From contig NZ_CACSLH010000023.1 of assembly GCF_902706605.1 (NCBI RefSeq), forward strand, positions 1-49,503: a DNA stretch of 49,503 nucleotides. The letters run 5' to 3'. Position numbers and translations under genes: made by a program. Shown piece by piece: positions 1 through 7,657 of the stretch. This DNA is from Enterococcus sp. CSURQ0835 (GTDB lineage: Bacteria > Bacillota > Bacilli > Lactobacillales > Enterococcaceae). The notes under the pieces were generated by a model. That model did no database searches, was not told the origin of the DNA, and saw only the letters and a list, made by a program, of their open reading frames with translations. Numbering within the stretch: the first letter of the stretch is position 1; each line of letters opens with the position of its first letter.

Positions 1-86
1 CTAATCTGATAGTGATGCGGTCGGTCAACCAGCATTATCTTATCATTTTGGGAGGCTTTTTTGATACCACGCTAAAAGCTTTTTGG

Positions 87-111
87 AACCACCCGCATAG
101 CAGGTGGTTTT
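87..111 (+). terminator. Hairpin with short T run, probable terminator of a gene to the left
   Basis: The arms AACCACC and GGTGGTT pair perfectly over 7 bp around a 9-base loop and are followed by a short T run on the plus strand. No gene ending here is visible in bases 1-86, so the transcript it would end starts outside the window. Bases 1-86 show nothing else that can be supported. Confidence 0.5.
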
Positions 112-120
112 CAAATCATA

Positions 121-160
121 CAAAAAAGAACGCCAAGCCAGTTAATCGGCCTGACGTTCT
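121..160 (-). terminator. Intrinsic terminator downstream of pepT
   Basis: Read on the minus strand, a 13-bp stem (AGAACGTCAGGCC against GGCTTGGCGTTCT, two G-T pairs) with an 8-base loop is followed by six T. It lies about 55 bases past the pepT stop and ends the trmK-nif3-pepT direction of transcription. Confidence 0.85.
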
Positions 161-214
161 CTTGAAAAGTGATCGCAGTCGTTGCGACTACTCCATTCTC
201 ATTCGTTCAAAAAG

Positions 215-1444
215 TTATTCCGCATTGTTTTTGACGATGTTAATGATCGTATCCACAGCTTTTTCCATCGTTTGCAGTGAAACAAATTCAAATCGGCCGT
301 GCATATTTTCTGCCCCAGCAAAAATATTTGGCGTTGGAATCCCCATAAATGAGATTTTAGAGCCATCCGTACCACCACGGATCGGTGCGATCACTGGTTT
401 GATATCGGCTTCTTCCATCGCGCCTTTAGCTAGATCGATGACGCTCATATCTTTTTCGATGACCTCACCCATGTTGTAATATTGATCATACATATTGATC
501 TCAACTCGTTCTTGATCGAATTGACTGTTCATTTCTTTTTGGATGCGTAAGATGTTTGCTTTGCGCGCTTCAAATTTTTCGCGATCATGGTCACGGATAA
601 TATACGTCATCGTAGCTTCTTCCACATTCCCGTTTAACGCTAATAGATGATAAAAACCTTCGCGACCTTCTGTTTTTTCTGGCCGTTCAGCTGCTGGTAA
701 TTGATCGTGGAAATCAATCGCCATTTGCAAGGCGTTGATCATCGTATTTTTAGCGGTTCCGGGATGGACATTTTTCCCGTGCATCGTGATTTCAGCTTGC
801 GCCGCACTAAAGGTTTCATATTGCAATTCACCTAGTGGTCCACCATCCATTGTGTAGGCAAAGTCGACATCGAATTGAGCTACATCAAATTTGTCGGCAC
901 CGATCCCGATTTCTTCATCTGGTCCAAAGCCCACCCGGATCTCACCGTGTTTGACTTCTGGATGTTGGATCAAATATTCCATCGCCGTCATGATTTCAGC
1001 TAACCCCGACTTGTCATCTGAGCCTAATAAAGTCGAGCCATCCGTCGTGATCAACGTTTGACCTTGATAGTTTTTCAAGTTAGGGAAATCTTTCGTATTC
1101 AATGTATATTTTCCAGCTTGATCTAACTTGATTGTTGATTCGCCATCGTAATTTTCGATGATTTGCGGATTAACATTTTCCGCATTGAAATCGGCAGTAT
1201 CCATATGAGAGATAAAACCGATCTTGCGCACGTCATGGTCTACATTGCTTGGTAGAGTCGCGATCACGTAACCATTTTTATCATTATACGTTACGTCTTG
1301 CATCCCGATTTTTTCTAATTCTTTCATCAGCTCATGAGCAAAAGCCACCTGTGTTTCAGTTGAAGGGGTCGTTTTGCTCGTTGCATCTGAGCGAGTTTCA
1401 GTTTTGACGTATTGTAAAAATCTTGGTAATAAGTTTTCGTACAT
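215..1444 (-). CDS. pepT: Peptidase T (tripeptide aminopeptidase)
   Basis: This is a cytoplasmic M20-family zinc aminopeptidase that removes the N-terminal residue of tripeptides. The 409-residue protein matches the usual family length. The metal-site segments are visible in order: SHMDT (His80, Asp82), GSDDKSG (Asp143, the bridging ligand), GPDEEIG (Glu177 catalytic, Glu178), a later MDGG segment, and NMHGRFEF near the C-terminus. The frame is open 31 codons further upstream, but the ATG at 1444 is chosen because AAAGGAGAG stands just before it and the family begins with MYE(N/K)L. It lies 25 bp after the NIF3-like gene and is probably cotranscribed with it. Identity is very secure. Confidence 0.96.
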   Translation of the reverse strand: MYENLLPRFLQYVKTETRSDATSKTTPSTETQVAFAHELMKELEKIGMQDVTYNDKNGYVIATLPSNVDHDVRKIGFISHMDTADFNAENVNPQIIENYDGESTIKLDQAGKYTLNTKDFPNLKNYQGQTLITTDGSTLLGSDDKSGLAEIMTAMEYLIQHPEVKHGEIRVGFGPDEEIGIGADKFDVAQFDVDFAYTMDGGPLGELQYETFSAAQAEITMHGKNVHPGTAKNTMINALQMAIDFHDQLPAAERPEKTEGREGFYHLLALNGNVEEATMTYIIRDHDREKFEARKANILRIQKEMNSQFDQERVEINMYDQYYNMGEVIEKDMSVIDLAKGAMEEADIKPVIAPIRGGTDGSKISFMGIPTPNIFAGAENMHGRFEFVSLQTMEKAVDTIINIVKNNAE

Positions 1445-1469
1445 CTTGCTTCTCTCCTTTAAGTTGCTT

Positions 1470-2585
1470 TTATTTAAATGAGAAAGGATTCGTAGACGTT
1501 TCCGATACGATAAATTCCGCGTCCCAACTTTCTTCATTTTTCCATTGATTGAACTGTGCTACCATTTTTTCCTTACACAGCTGTTCGATGTAATGTCCAG
1601 GATCGATCACGAGCATGCCCGTTTCTTGCATATCGTGAGCCGTGTGGTAATAAACATCACCAGTGAGATACACATCTGCTTGAGCCGCGACTGCTTGCCA
1701 GTAAAATTTCTCCCCGCTGCCGCCACAGATCGCTACCGTCTTGATCTGCTCTTTTTTAATTTTTGGATAGACGACTCGCAAGCCTGCTAACTGAAATTGT
1801 TGTTTAACGAGTGCAATAAAATCTTCGGTCGCTTGTGCTTGTGCCAACTCACCGATGCGGCCGATCCCAAATTTTTTGGCGCCATTATCCAACGTATAAA
1901 TATCATAGGCCGGCTCTTCATATGGATGAGCGGCTTTCATTGCGGCAACGACAGTTTCTTCAAGTTGTTCGTTAAAGATCACTTCGATCTTCGTTTCTTG
2001 GACTTGTTCAGGTGTCCCGACTTGTCCGATCGCTGGTTTTGCGCCTAGGGTTGGCGTGAAGCGACCCATTCCGTTAATGGAATACGACGTTGCTTCATAA
2101 TTTCCTTGCTTACCAGCTCCAGCTTCTGCTAATGCTTGGCGTAGAGCCTTCGCATTTTCATTGGGAACGAAGACCGCTAATTTTTTTTGTCGGATCTGAT
2201 GCGTCTCAACTAAGTACCGCGTATTTTTGACACCGAGCAACTCACAAAACCAATCATTCAATCCGTTCTCAATGATATCCATATTAGTGTGGGCCGCATA
2301 GACTGCAATGTCGTGTTGCAAAAGATCGGCATACATTTTCGTCTGCACATCGTCAGTCGTCAAACGCTCTACTGGACGAAAGATCGGCGGATGTTTCACC
2401 ACCAGCAGATCAATCTTTTTTTCGATCGCTTCTTGAACGACTGCTGGACGCACATCAAGACTCATCATGACTTTTTTGACCGGCTTATTCAATGTTCCAA
2501 TGTGTAAGCCGACTGGATCACCCGGTTCAGCTAACCATTGCGGACAATATTTTTCAAAGCGCGTGATAAACTCAGTTCCCTGCAT
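1470..2585 (-). CDS. NIF3-like dinuclear metal centre protein (YqfO type)
   Basis: A 371-residue protein of the NIF3/YbgI/YqfO family. The long form carries a PII/CutA-like insert between two NIF3 halves, and this length fits that form. The first metal motif reads [10 protein letters not shown] where many members have two adjacent histidines, so one His is Lys here; a similar Lys-His form is known in lactobacilli and streptococci. The C-terminal half has [18 protein letters not shown] and DPGHYIEQ, typical family segments. The ATG at 2585 is chosen because AAGGAGG precedes it by a normal spacing; it overlaps the end of trmK by 14 bases. The biochemical role is not established; trmK and yqfO are neighbours in many Firmicutes. 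Name secure, function open. Confidence 0.9.
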   Translation of the reverse strand: MQGTEFITRFEKYCPQWLAEPGDPVGLHIGTLNKPVKKVMMSLDVRPAVVQEAIEKKIDLLVVKHPPIFRPVERLTTDDVQTKMYADLLQHDIAVYAAHTNMDIIENGLNDWFCELLGVKNTRYLVETHQIRQKKLAVFVPNENAKALRQALAEAGAGKQGNYEATSYSINGMGRFTPTLGAKPAIGQVGTPEQVQETKIEVIFNEQLEETVVAAMKAAHPYEEPAYDIYTLDNGAKKFGIGRIGELAQAQATEDFIALVKQQFQLAGLRVVYPKIKKEQIKTVAICGGSGEKFYWQAVAAQADVYLTGDVYYHTAHDMQETGMLVIDPGHYIEQLCKEKMVAQFNQWKNEESWDAEFIVSETSTNPFSFK

Positions 2586-3273
2586 GGGCGATAACCTCCT
2601 TGATCCAACTGATTTCTTGTTGCAATTGAACTTTTTTACTTTCAACAGCGTGGGTGCTTTTTTCTAAACTAGCTAAGATCGCCACTTGTTTGGTTAATTG
2701 ATGTTGCCACTTTTTGATAAAGATCGGGTCACGAGCTTGCAGCAAGTGCGGCCCAAAATACAATTCTTTGGCACTGTAATCAGGCTGGACCGGTGTTTTT
2801 TCAGCGACGATCACTTCATACGTCTTATGGTGTTCGCGAATGATTCGTTCAGCAGTCAACGTGTAGCCACGCGTTACGAGCCACTGACGTAATTGATACT
2901 CCGCGACATTCGGTTGTAAGATCAATTTTTCTTGCCCCGTTAAGTTTCCCCGTTGTAAAATATCGCGGATCAATACACCGCCCATTCCACAAATTGTGAT
3001 CGTATCGATCTGGTCAGCCGGCTCGATCACTGCTAAGCCATCTCCAAACCGCACGGCGATCTGGTCTTGCAAACCGAATTTAGCGACTTGACGTTGCGCT
3101 GATTCAAATGGACCGGTTACGACTTCACCTGCTACGGCAAAATTTATTTTTCCAGCTCGAACTAGTGCGACCGGTAAATACGCGTGATCTGATCCGATAT
3201 CGGCGACGCGCGCACCCGGTTCAACTAGTTCAGCTACTGTTTGCAAACGCTGCGATAATTCATTGGCGTTCAT
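2572..3273 (-). CDS. trmK: tRNA (adenine-22-N1)-methyltransferase TrmK
   Basis: An S-adenosylmethionine-dependent methyltransferase of the TrmK/YqfN family that methylates N1 of A22 in tRNA. The N-terminal Rossmann domain shows the SAM motif VADIGSDHAYLP (about residues 21-32), followed by the CGMGG segment and ILQPN, all typical. The C-terminal part is a coiled-coil-like helical extension (QLTKQVAILASLEKS). Two adjacent ATG codons (3276 and 3273) follow an AGGAG site; the inner one has the better spacing. The gene starts after the dnaI terminator and so probably has its own promoter, and its end overlaps the NIF3-like gene, implying translational coupling. Confidence 0.93.
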   Translation of the reverse strand: MNANELSQRLQTVAELVEPGARVADIGSDHAYLPVALVRAGKINFAVAGEVVTGPFESAQRQVAKFGLQDQIAVRFGDGLAVIEPADQIDTITICGMGGVLIRDILQRGNLTGQEKLILQPNVAEYQLRQWLVTRGYTLTAERIIREHHKTYEVIVAEKTPVQPDYSAKELYFGPHLLQARDPIFIKKWQHQLTKQVAILASLEKSTHAVESKKVQLQQEISWIKEVIAHAGN

Positions 3274-3312
3274 CATTTCACTCCTAACAAAGATGATTAT
3301 ACCATTCTTCAC

Positions 3313-3361
3313 AAAAAGCGCCCTAATAAAAGCACAAATGAAAGCGCTTTTTAATAGGGCG
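3313..3361 (-). terminator. Terminator of the nrdR-dnaB-dnaI operon
   Basis: On the minus strand the arms CGCCCTATTAAAA and TTTTATTAGGGCG pair over 13 bp with one mismatch around a 17-base loop, then run into CTTTTTG. It sits between dnaI and trmK. Confidence 0.8.
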
Positions 3362-3386
3362 TTTCCTCTTTTCTAAGAAATCTCTT

Positions 3387-4313
3387 TTATTTTTGGCGAC
3401 GATTATCGCCGGTCAGCCAGATCTCTTGGCTCAAATAGCGAACGCGTTCCATGATCCGTTTCGCTTTTAACGGTTCTTCATCGCCTTTTTGGCTGACAGT
3501 CAGATGACCTTCCAGCCCTTCCCAATCAAAATTTGATGAGAAAAAAGTCGGCAGTTGTTCTTGCATTCGATATTGTAAGATCGTTCCTAAAATATCATCG
3601 CGAATCCAAGCACTCATGGAATCTGCCCCGATGTCATCTAACATCAATACCGGTGCGCGTTTCACTTCATCTAACTTCGGACCCACTTGATCAGAAGAGA
3701 TCGCTTGTTTCATCTCACCAGCAAAAGTCGGAAAGTGGACCATTGTTGTTTCGAAACCTTTGATCGCTAGCTCATGGGCGATCGCAGCTAACAAATACGT
3801 TTTCCCCACTCCAAATGAACCAACGAGATACAACGCTTTGTGAAAAGCTTTCGGTTCATGTTCATAGCCATTGATAAAATCTAGTGCGGCTTCTAACGCT
3901 TCTGAGCGACCCGGCGTCACTTCGAAATTGCGGATTGAAGCACGCTTGATATCTTTAGGCATATTCAACGCACTGACTCGATTACGAATCTGTTCTTCTT
4001 TTTGCTGACGCAACAATTCATCGGTGGGAACGTAGGTAACATCGATAAAGTGAAAGTTCAAGGTCAATTTCGGTTCGTAACCTGGTGCGATCATCGTGGG
4101 ATCTCCCGTTTCATATTTGCGTTTTTCTTGCACAAACTCGTACAGTTTCGCAAATGATTTTTCGATATCAGCTTGTGTCAGTTTTTCTTTATGGCTTTCG
4201 ATAAATTGGCGAACTTCAGGATGTTCCAAGACCGTTTGCATCATCTCATGATACCGCCCCGAGACGCCGCGGCTGTTGATGATCTTTGTCAATTCTTTTC
4301 CGACATCTTCCAT
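3387..4313 (-). CDS. dnaI: Primosomal protein DnaI (helicase loader)
   Basis: The AAA+ ATPase that loads the replicative helicase during initiation and restart, together with DnaB and DnaD. The 308-residue length matches family members. The N-terminal half is helical; the AAA+ core has Walker A GSFGVGKTY (residues 165-173), Walker B PVLMLDDIGAD and the arginine region RIMERVRYLS. The start codon shares one base with the dnaB stop (TAATG), so translation is coupled. Unlike Bacillus subtilis DnaI, whose N-terminal domain binds zinc through cysteines, this protein has no cysteine at all, so that site is not conserved. Identity secure. Confidence 0.95.
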   Translation of the reverse strand: MEDVGKELTKIINSRGVSGRYHEMMQTVLEHPEVRQFIESHKEKLTQADIEKSFAKLYEFVQEKRKYETGDPTMIAPGYEPKLTLNFHFIDVTYVPTDELLRQQKEEQIRNRVSALNMPKDIKRASIRNFEVTPGRSEALEAALDFINGYEHEPKAFHKALYLVGSFGVGKTYLLAAIAHELAIKGFETTMVHFPTFAGEMKQAISSDQVGPKLDEVKRAPVLMLDDIGADSMSAWIRDDILGTILQYRMQEQLPTFFSSNFDWEGLEGHLTVSQKGDEEPLKAKRIMERVRYLSQEIWLTGDNRRQK

Positions 4314-5632
4314 TAATTCTCACCTTCTTTATTTAAATAAGCTTGCAGTTTCTGATCTAGCTCACGTTGCTTTTCAGGACTGAGCTGCTGTTCTTTAGGT
4401 GGTTCTTTGATATATTTAGGCAATTTTTCGACTCGGCCCCGCTGAACACGTTGCGGATATTTTTTTTGCGAAGTCGTTTTTTTCTCGTAACCTTGTAAAT
4501 TTTGCCGCAAATGCGTGATTGCAGCTGCCGGTGTGGTGATCTTACGCTGCGCCCAGTCATTTGCGATCGCATTGACAAAATTCGCATTCAAGTTGGCATT
4601 GTTCAAGATCACTAAAACATAATTGATCAAAATATTAATGACCGCTTTGGGTAAAATATGTCGACTCAACAATCCTTCGACTAACCGTTCTTCAGCAGTC
4701 GTAGCAAAGCCATGTTTTTGCGCTTTGATCGCTTGTAAGTATTCGATCGGCGCCAAGCGTTCACTTTCTGAGATGATTGTCTGCTCAGGAGCCGAAAATT
4801 CTTTTAGCTCAGCAGCACTGGTAGCCGGAGTTGGATTTTTTGCAGAGGCAAGTCGTTTCGGAGCAGTCTGCTGGCGGATCAATTGCCGCAAATAATCAAA
4901 GGCGATCACATCATCAGGACCCGCGGCTTTGGCGGCTAGATCTGCAAGCTCTAATTCACTGACGCCATACAATTCATGCAGTGCTTCAAGTTTAGCACGA
5001 TCTTCAGTGGAAAGTTTTATTTTGAACCGGGCTACTTGTTGCTCAAAAAAAGTCCAATCAAAATCACTTTTTTTCACCGGTGTTTCAAACTGACTCGCCA
5101 CCTGTTCGACTTGGGGCGCCTCAGCAGCAAATCGATTTTCATCAAAGCGATAGACCGTTTGGAACCGCTGCGTGATTTCAGTGAAACCAGTCAGGGTGAC
5201 CGGAGCTGGTGCAAAACGTTCCACTAAACGCGTGTACCGATGCTCACCGATTTTTTCCAATAATAAATAACTCATCAACGCATCTTGAAAAAAATCAGCC
5301 GGTAGCAAAGGTTCGTTCAACCGATAAGCTAACTGGACACCCAGCTCAGGATCTTCTTTGATCCAAACAGTTAAAAGACCGATCCCTTCTAAATGAGCAC
5401 GAGCTTTTAACACTTCCGGCAATCCGTGATCGACCGCGCTTAAAAGATCGGCATGCATGAGTTCCGGACTTTTTCCAGCCGGTGTCAAGTCGGCGGCCAA
5501 ACTCAAATATAAGCTCAACGCGAGTGGTCCGATGATCGGTTGATAAAGTAACAGTAAAGCTTGTTGGCGACTATGATCCAACACAGGCGTGCCATAGACG
5601 GTATAAATAGTTGTGGGCTTGATCGATGGCAC
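4313..5632 (-). CDS. dnaB: Replication initiation/membrane attachment protein DnaB (Firmicute type)
   Basis: The Firmicute DnaB is not the helicase of that name in E. coli but a DnaB/DnaD-family remodelling protein that acts with DnaD and DnaI in helicase loading. The protein is 439 residues. It has an N-terminal winged-helix-like region (about 1-120), a middle DnaB/DnaD-type helical region, a DDBH2-like segment near residues 300-390 (EYLQAIKAQKHG, INYVLVILNNANLN), and a basic Gln/Lys-rich tail. The start is GTG at 5632 with an AAGGAGG site eight bases before it. It follows nrdR by 13 bp and overlaps dnaI by one base, the conserved nrdR-dnaB-dnaI operon order of Firmicutes. Confidence 0.93.
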   Translation of the reverse strand: MPSIKPTTIYTVYGTPVLDHSRQQALLLLYQPIIGPLALSLYLSLAADLTPAGKSPELMHADLLSAVDHGLPEVLKARAHLEGIGLLTVWIKEDPELGVQLAYRLNEPLLPADFFQDALMSYLLLEKIGEHRYTRLVERFAPAPVTLTGFTEITQRFQTVYRFDENRFAAEAPQVEQVASQFETPVKKSDFDWTFFEQQVARFKIKLSTEDRAKLEALHELYGVSELELADLAAKAAGPDDVIAFDYLRQLIRQQTAPKRLASAKNPTPATSAAELKEFSAPEQTIISESERLAPIEYLQAIKAQKHGFATTAEERLVEGLLSRHILPKAVINILINYVLVILNNANLNANFVNAIANDWAQRKITTPAAAITHLRQNLQGYEKKTTSQKKYPQRVQRGRVEKLPKYIKEPPKEQQLSPEKQRELDQKLQAYLNKEGEN

Positions 5633-5645
5633 AAAAAAAGCCTCC

Positions 5646-6116
5646 TTATTCTTTCGTTGATTTTGCTTTGTCGACGATCTCTTGCAATTCTTTCAAAAAG
5701 ACCGACATATCTTTAAACTGACGATAAACACTGGCAAACCGAATATAAGCGATCTCATCGACATCGATCAGATCTTCCATCACATATTCGCCGATCAGAC
5801 TAGTTGACACTTCATTTTCCCCTAGACTCCGAACTCGATTTTCCACGTGATCTACGATTTGTTCCATCCGTTCCATTGCTACCGGCCGTTTTTCAGCAGA
5901 GCGAATCAATCCCCGCAAGATTTTATCACGGCTGAACTCTTCGCGATCGCCGTTTCGTTTGATCACTAATAAAGGAGTCGCTTCGATCCGTTCAAAGGTC
6001 GTAAAGCGAAAACCGCAATTTTCACACTCGCGGCGTCTTCTGATCGCGCGACCGTCATCGGTTTGCCGACTGTCGATCACACGAGAATTATTATGGTTAC
6101 ATTTAGGGCAGCGCAT
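5646..6116 (-). CDS. nrdR: Transcriptional repressor NrdR
   Basis: NrdR represses ribonucleotide reductase genes in response to ATP/dATP. The 156-residue protein starts with the zinc ribbon [11 protein letters not shown]...CENCG (Cys3, Cys6 and a second Cys pair near 31-34) followed by an ATP-cone domain beginning [16 protein letters not shown]. The ATG at 6116 is chosen because AGAGGTGG precedes it and because the family starts MxCPxC; the frame is open 12 codons further upstream without a ribosome site. First gene of the nrdR-dnaB-dnaI operon. No convincing NrdR-box pair was seen upstream. Confidence 0.96.
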   Translation of the reverse strand: MRCPKCNHNNSRVIDSRQTDDGRAIRRRRECENCGFRFTTFERIEATPLLVIKRNGDREEFSRDKILRGLIRSAEKRPVAMERMEQIVDHVENRVRSLGENEVSTSLIGEYVMEDLIDVDEIAYIRFASVYRQFKDMSVFLKELQEIVDKAKSTKE

Positions 6117-6164
6117 GGTTCCACCTCTTTCTTTATAGCACGAGTGTATCACAACTAAAAGGTC

Positions 6165-6201
6165 AAAGAAAGCTGAAGGAGTAACGTGACTCCCCCAGCT
6201 T
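6165..6201 (-). terminator. Terminator of the polA-mutM-coaE operon
   Basis: Minus-strand arms AGCTGGGGGAGT and ACTCCTTCAGCT pair over 12 bp (two G-T pairs) around CACGTT and are followed by TTCTTTG. It begins directly after the coaE stop codon. Confidence 0.75.
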
Positions 6202-6807
6202 CTACGCTAACTTTTCCCATGTTTTGTGTTGGATAAAAGCTAGTACTTGTTTTTGCGTTTCTACTAGTGGACCGTCGTTATCAAAAATAAAATCAGCTCG
6301 TGCTTTTTTTTCAACTAGCGGCAGTTGACTGTTGATCCGAGCCAGTGCCTGAGCTTCACTTAATTGATTGCGTGCCATCAAGCGTTGCAGTTGGACTTGT
6401 GGCGTAACAAAAACGACGGCGACAGCATCCGTATAACGATCATATTTTCCTTCATATAATAAAGGCACATCTGCGATCACGAGTTCACTCAGCTGCTTTT
6501 TTTCCGCGATCTCCGCTTTGATCGCCTGCCGAATAAACGGGTCCAACGTATCATTCAGTAAATCACGTTTTTCAGGATCATTGAAAATCAATTCCCCTAG
6601 TTTTTGTCGGTTCAAGGTTCCTTCAGCAGTCAAGATTTCGGAACCGAAAACCGTCACGATTGCTGAAAGTCCCGGCGTATTTGGTTCGACGACTTGGCGT
6701 GCGATCACATCAGAATCCACGATCGGATAACCAGCTTGTTCAAAACATTTCACCACCGTCGATTTTCCACTGGCAATTCCACCGGTGATCCCTAAAACAA
6801 AACTCAT
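6202..6807 (-). CDS. coaE: Dephospho-CoA kinase
   Basis: Catalyses the last step of coenzyme A synthesis, phosphorylation of the 3'-hydroxyl of dephospho-CoA. The 201-residue protein has the P-loop [12 protein letters not shown] (about residues 6-17), the [12 protein letters not shown] segment and the LID region [16 protein letters not shown]. An in-frame GTG three codons upstream would overlap the AGGTG ribosome site, so ATG 6807 is the better start. It follows mutM by nine bases and ends the polA-mutM-coaE operon, a grouping common in Firmicutes. Confidence 0.95.
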   Translation of the reverse strand: MSFVLGITGGIASGKSTVVKCFEQAGYPIVDSDVIARQVVEPNTPGLSAIVTVFGSEILTAEGTLNRQKLGELIFNDPEKRDLLNDTLDPFIRQAIKAEIAEKKQLSELVIADVPLLYEGKYDRYTDAVAVVFVTPQVQLQRLMARNQLSEAQALARINSQLPLVEKKARADFIFDNDGPLVETQKQVLAFIQHKTWEKLA

Positions 6808-6816
6808 TTTCTTCAC

Positions 6817-7644
6817 CTACTTTAATTGTTGACAATGGGGACAAAAATGCGTACCTCGTTGAGCGACTTTGATTTTTACGATCGGCGTACCACACCGTTC
6901 ACACGGTTTGCCTGTTTGACCATAGACATGAAGCTGCTGTTGGAAATTTCCCGCTTCACCTAAAGCATTCAAATACGTTCGGATCGTAGTCCCGCCAGCA
7001 GCTTGGGCTTTTTTTAGCTCAGCAATGATCGCTTGACGTAAGGTGGCGACTTCCTCTTCCGTCAAGCGTTGCGCAGGCTCTTCGGGATGGATCTTAGCTA
7101 ACCATAAAACTTCATCCGCATAAATATTTCCTAGACCAGCAACGACTTTTTGATTTAATAAAAGCGGCTTGATCATCGTTTTAGCTCGGCTTAGTTTTAC
7201 CACAAAAGCAGTTAAGTCAAACTCTTTTTCCGTCGGCTCAGGGCCTAACTGCTGGATTCCTTTGTAATGAAGCGCCTCGCCTTTTTTAAGTAGCGCCATC
7301 CGGCCAAATTTACGTACATCACGATAGACTAGCTCGCTGCCATCGGTAAAATGAAAAATGACATGACTATGCTTGTCTAATGGGACTTCGGTTGTAAAAA
7401 ATTCGTATTTTCCTTCCATCCGCAAATGCGAGACCATTTCAAAATCAGAAAATTCAAAGATCAAATATTTTCCGCGACGTTTGACATCTTGGATCACTTC
7501 GCCGATGAGTTCAGTTTTAAAACGTTCCACATCTGGTGATTCGATAATTTTAGGCCACCGAACTTCGACTTGCTGGATTTTTTTACCTCTGACAAGTGAC
7601 ACTAAGCCTCGGCGAACTGTTTCAACTTCTGGTAATTCTGGCAT
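6817..7644 (-). CDS. mutM: Formamidopyrimidine-DNA glycosylase (Fpg/MutM)
   Basis: A bifunctional base-excision-repair enzyme that removes 8-oxoguanine and formamidopyrimidines and cleaves the abasic strand. The 275-residue protein begins MPELPEVET with the catalytic Pro2 and Glu3, has the helix-two-turn-helix segment VVAGLGNIYADEVLW, and ends in a zinc finger (CERCG...CPHCQ, about residues 248-271) with the conserved QRGTHFCP loop. The start follows an AAAGGAGCAAATG context 13 bp after polA. Repair polymerase and glycosylase being cotranscribed is consistent with a shared repair role. Confidence 0.96.
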   Translation of the reverse strand: MPELPEVETVRRGLVSLVRGKKIQQVEVRWPKIIESPDVERFKTELIGEVIQDVKRRGKYLIFEFSDFEMVSHLRMEGKYEFFTTEVPLDKHSHVIFHFTDGSELVYRDVRKFGRMALLKKGEALHYKGIQQLGPEPTEKEFDLTAFVVKLSRAKTMIKPLLLNQKVVAGLGNIYADEVLWLAKIHPEEPAQRLTEEEVATLRQAIIAELKKAQAAGGTTIRTYLNALGEAGNFQQQLHVYGQTGKPCERCGTPIVKIKVAQRGTHFCPHCQQLK

Positions 7645-7657
7645 TACATTTGCTCCT

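Noticed and set aside
12-479. Open frame of 155 codons on the plus strand
   Set aside because: It runs through a hairpin, the pepT terminator and antisense to pepT, has no ribosome site and resembles nothing I know.
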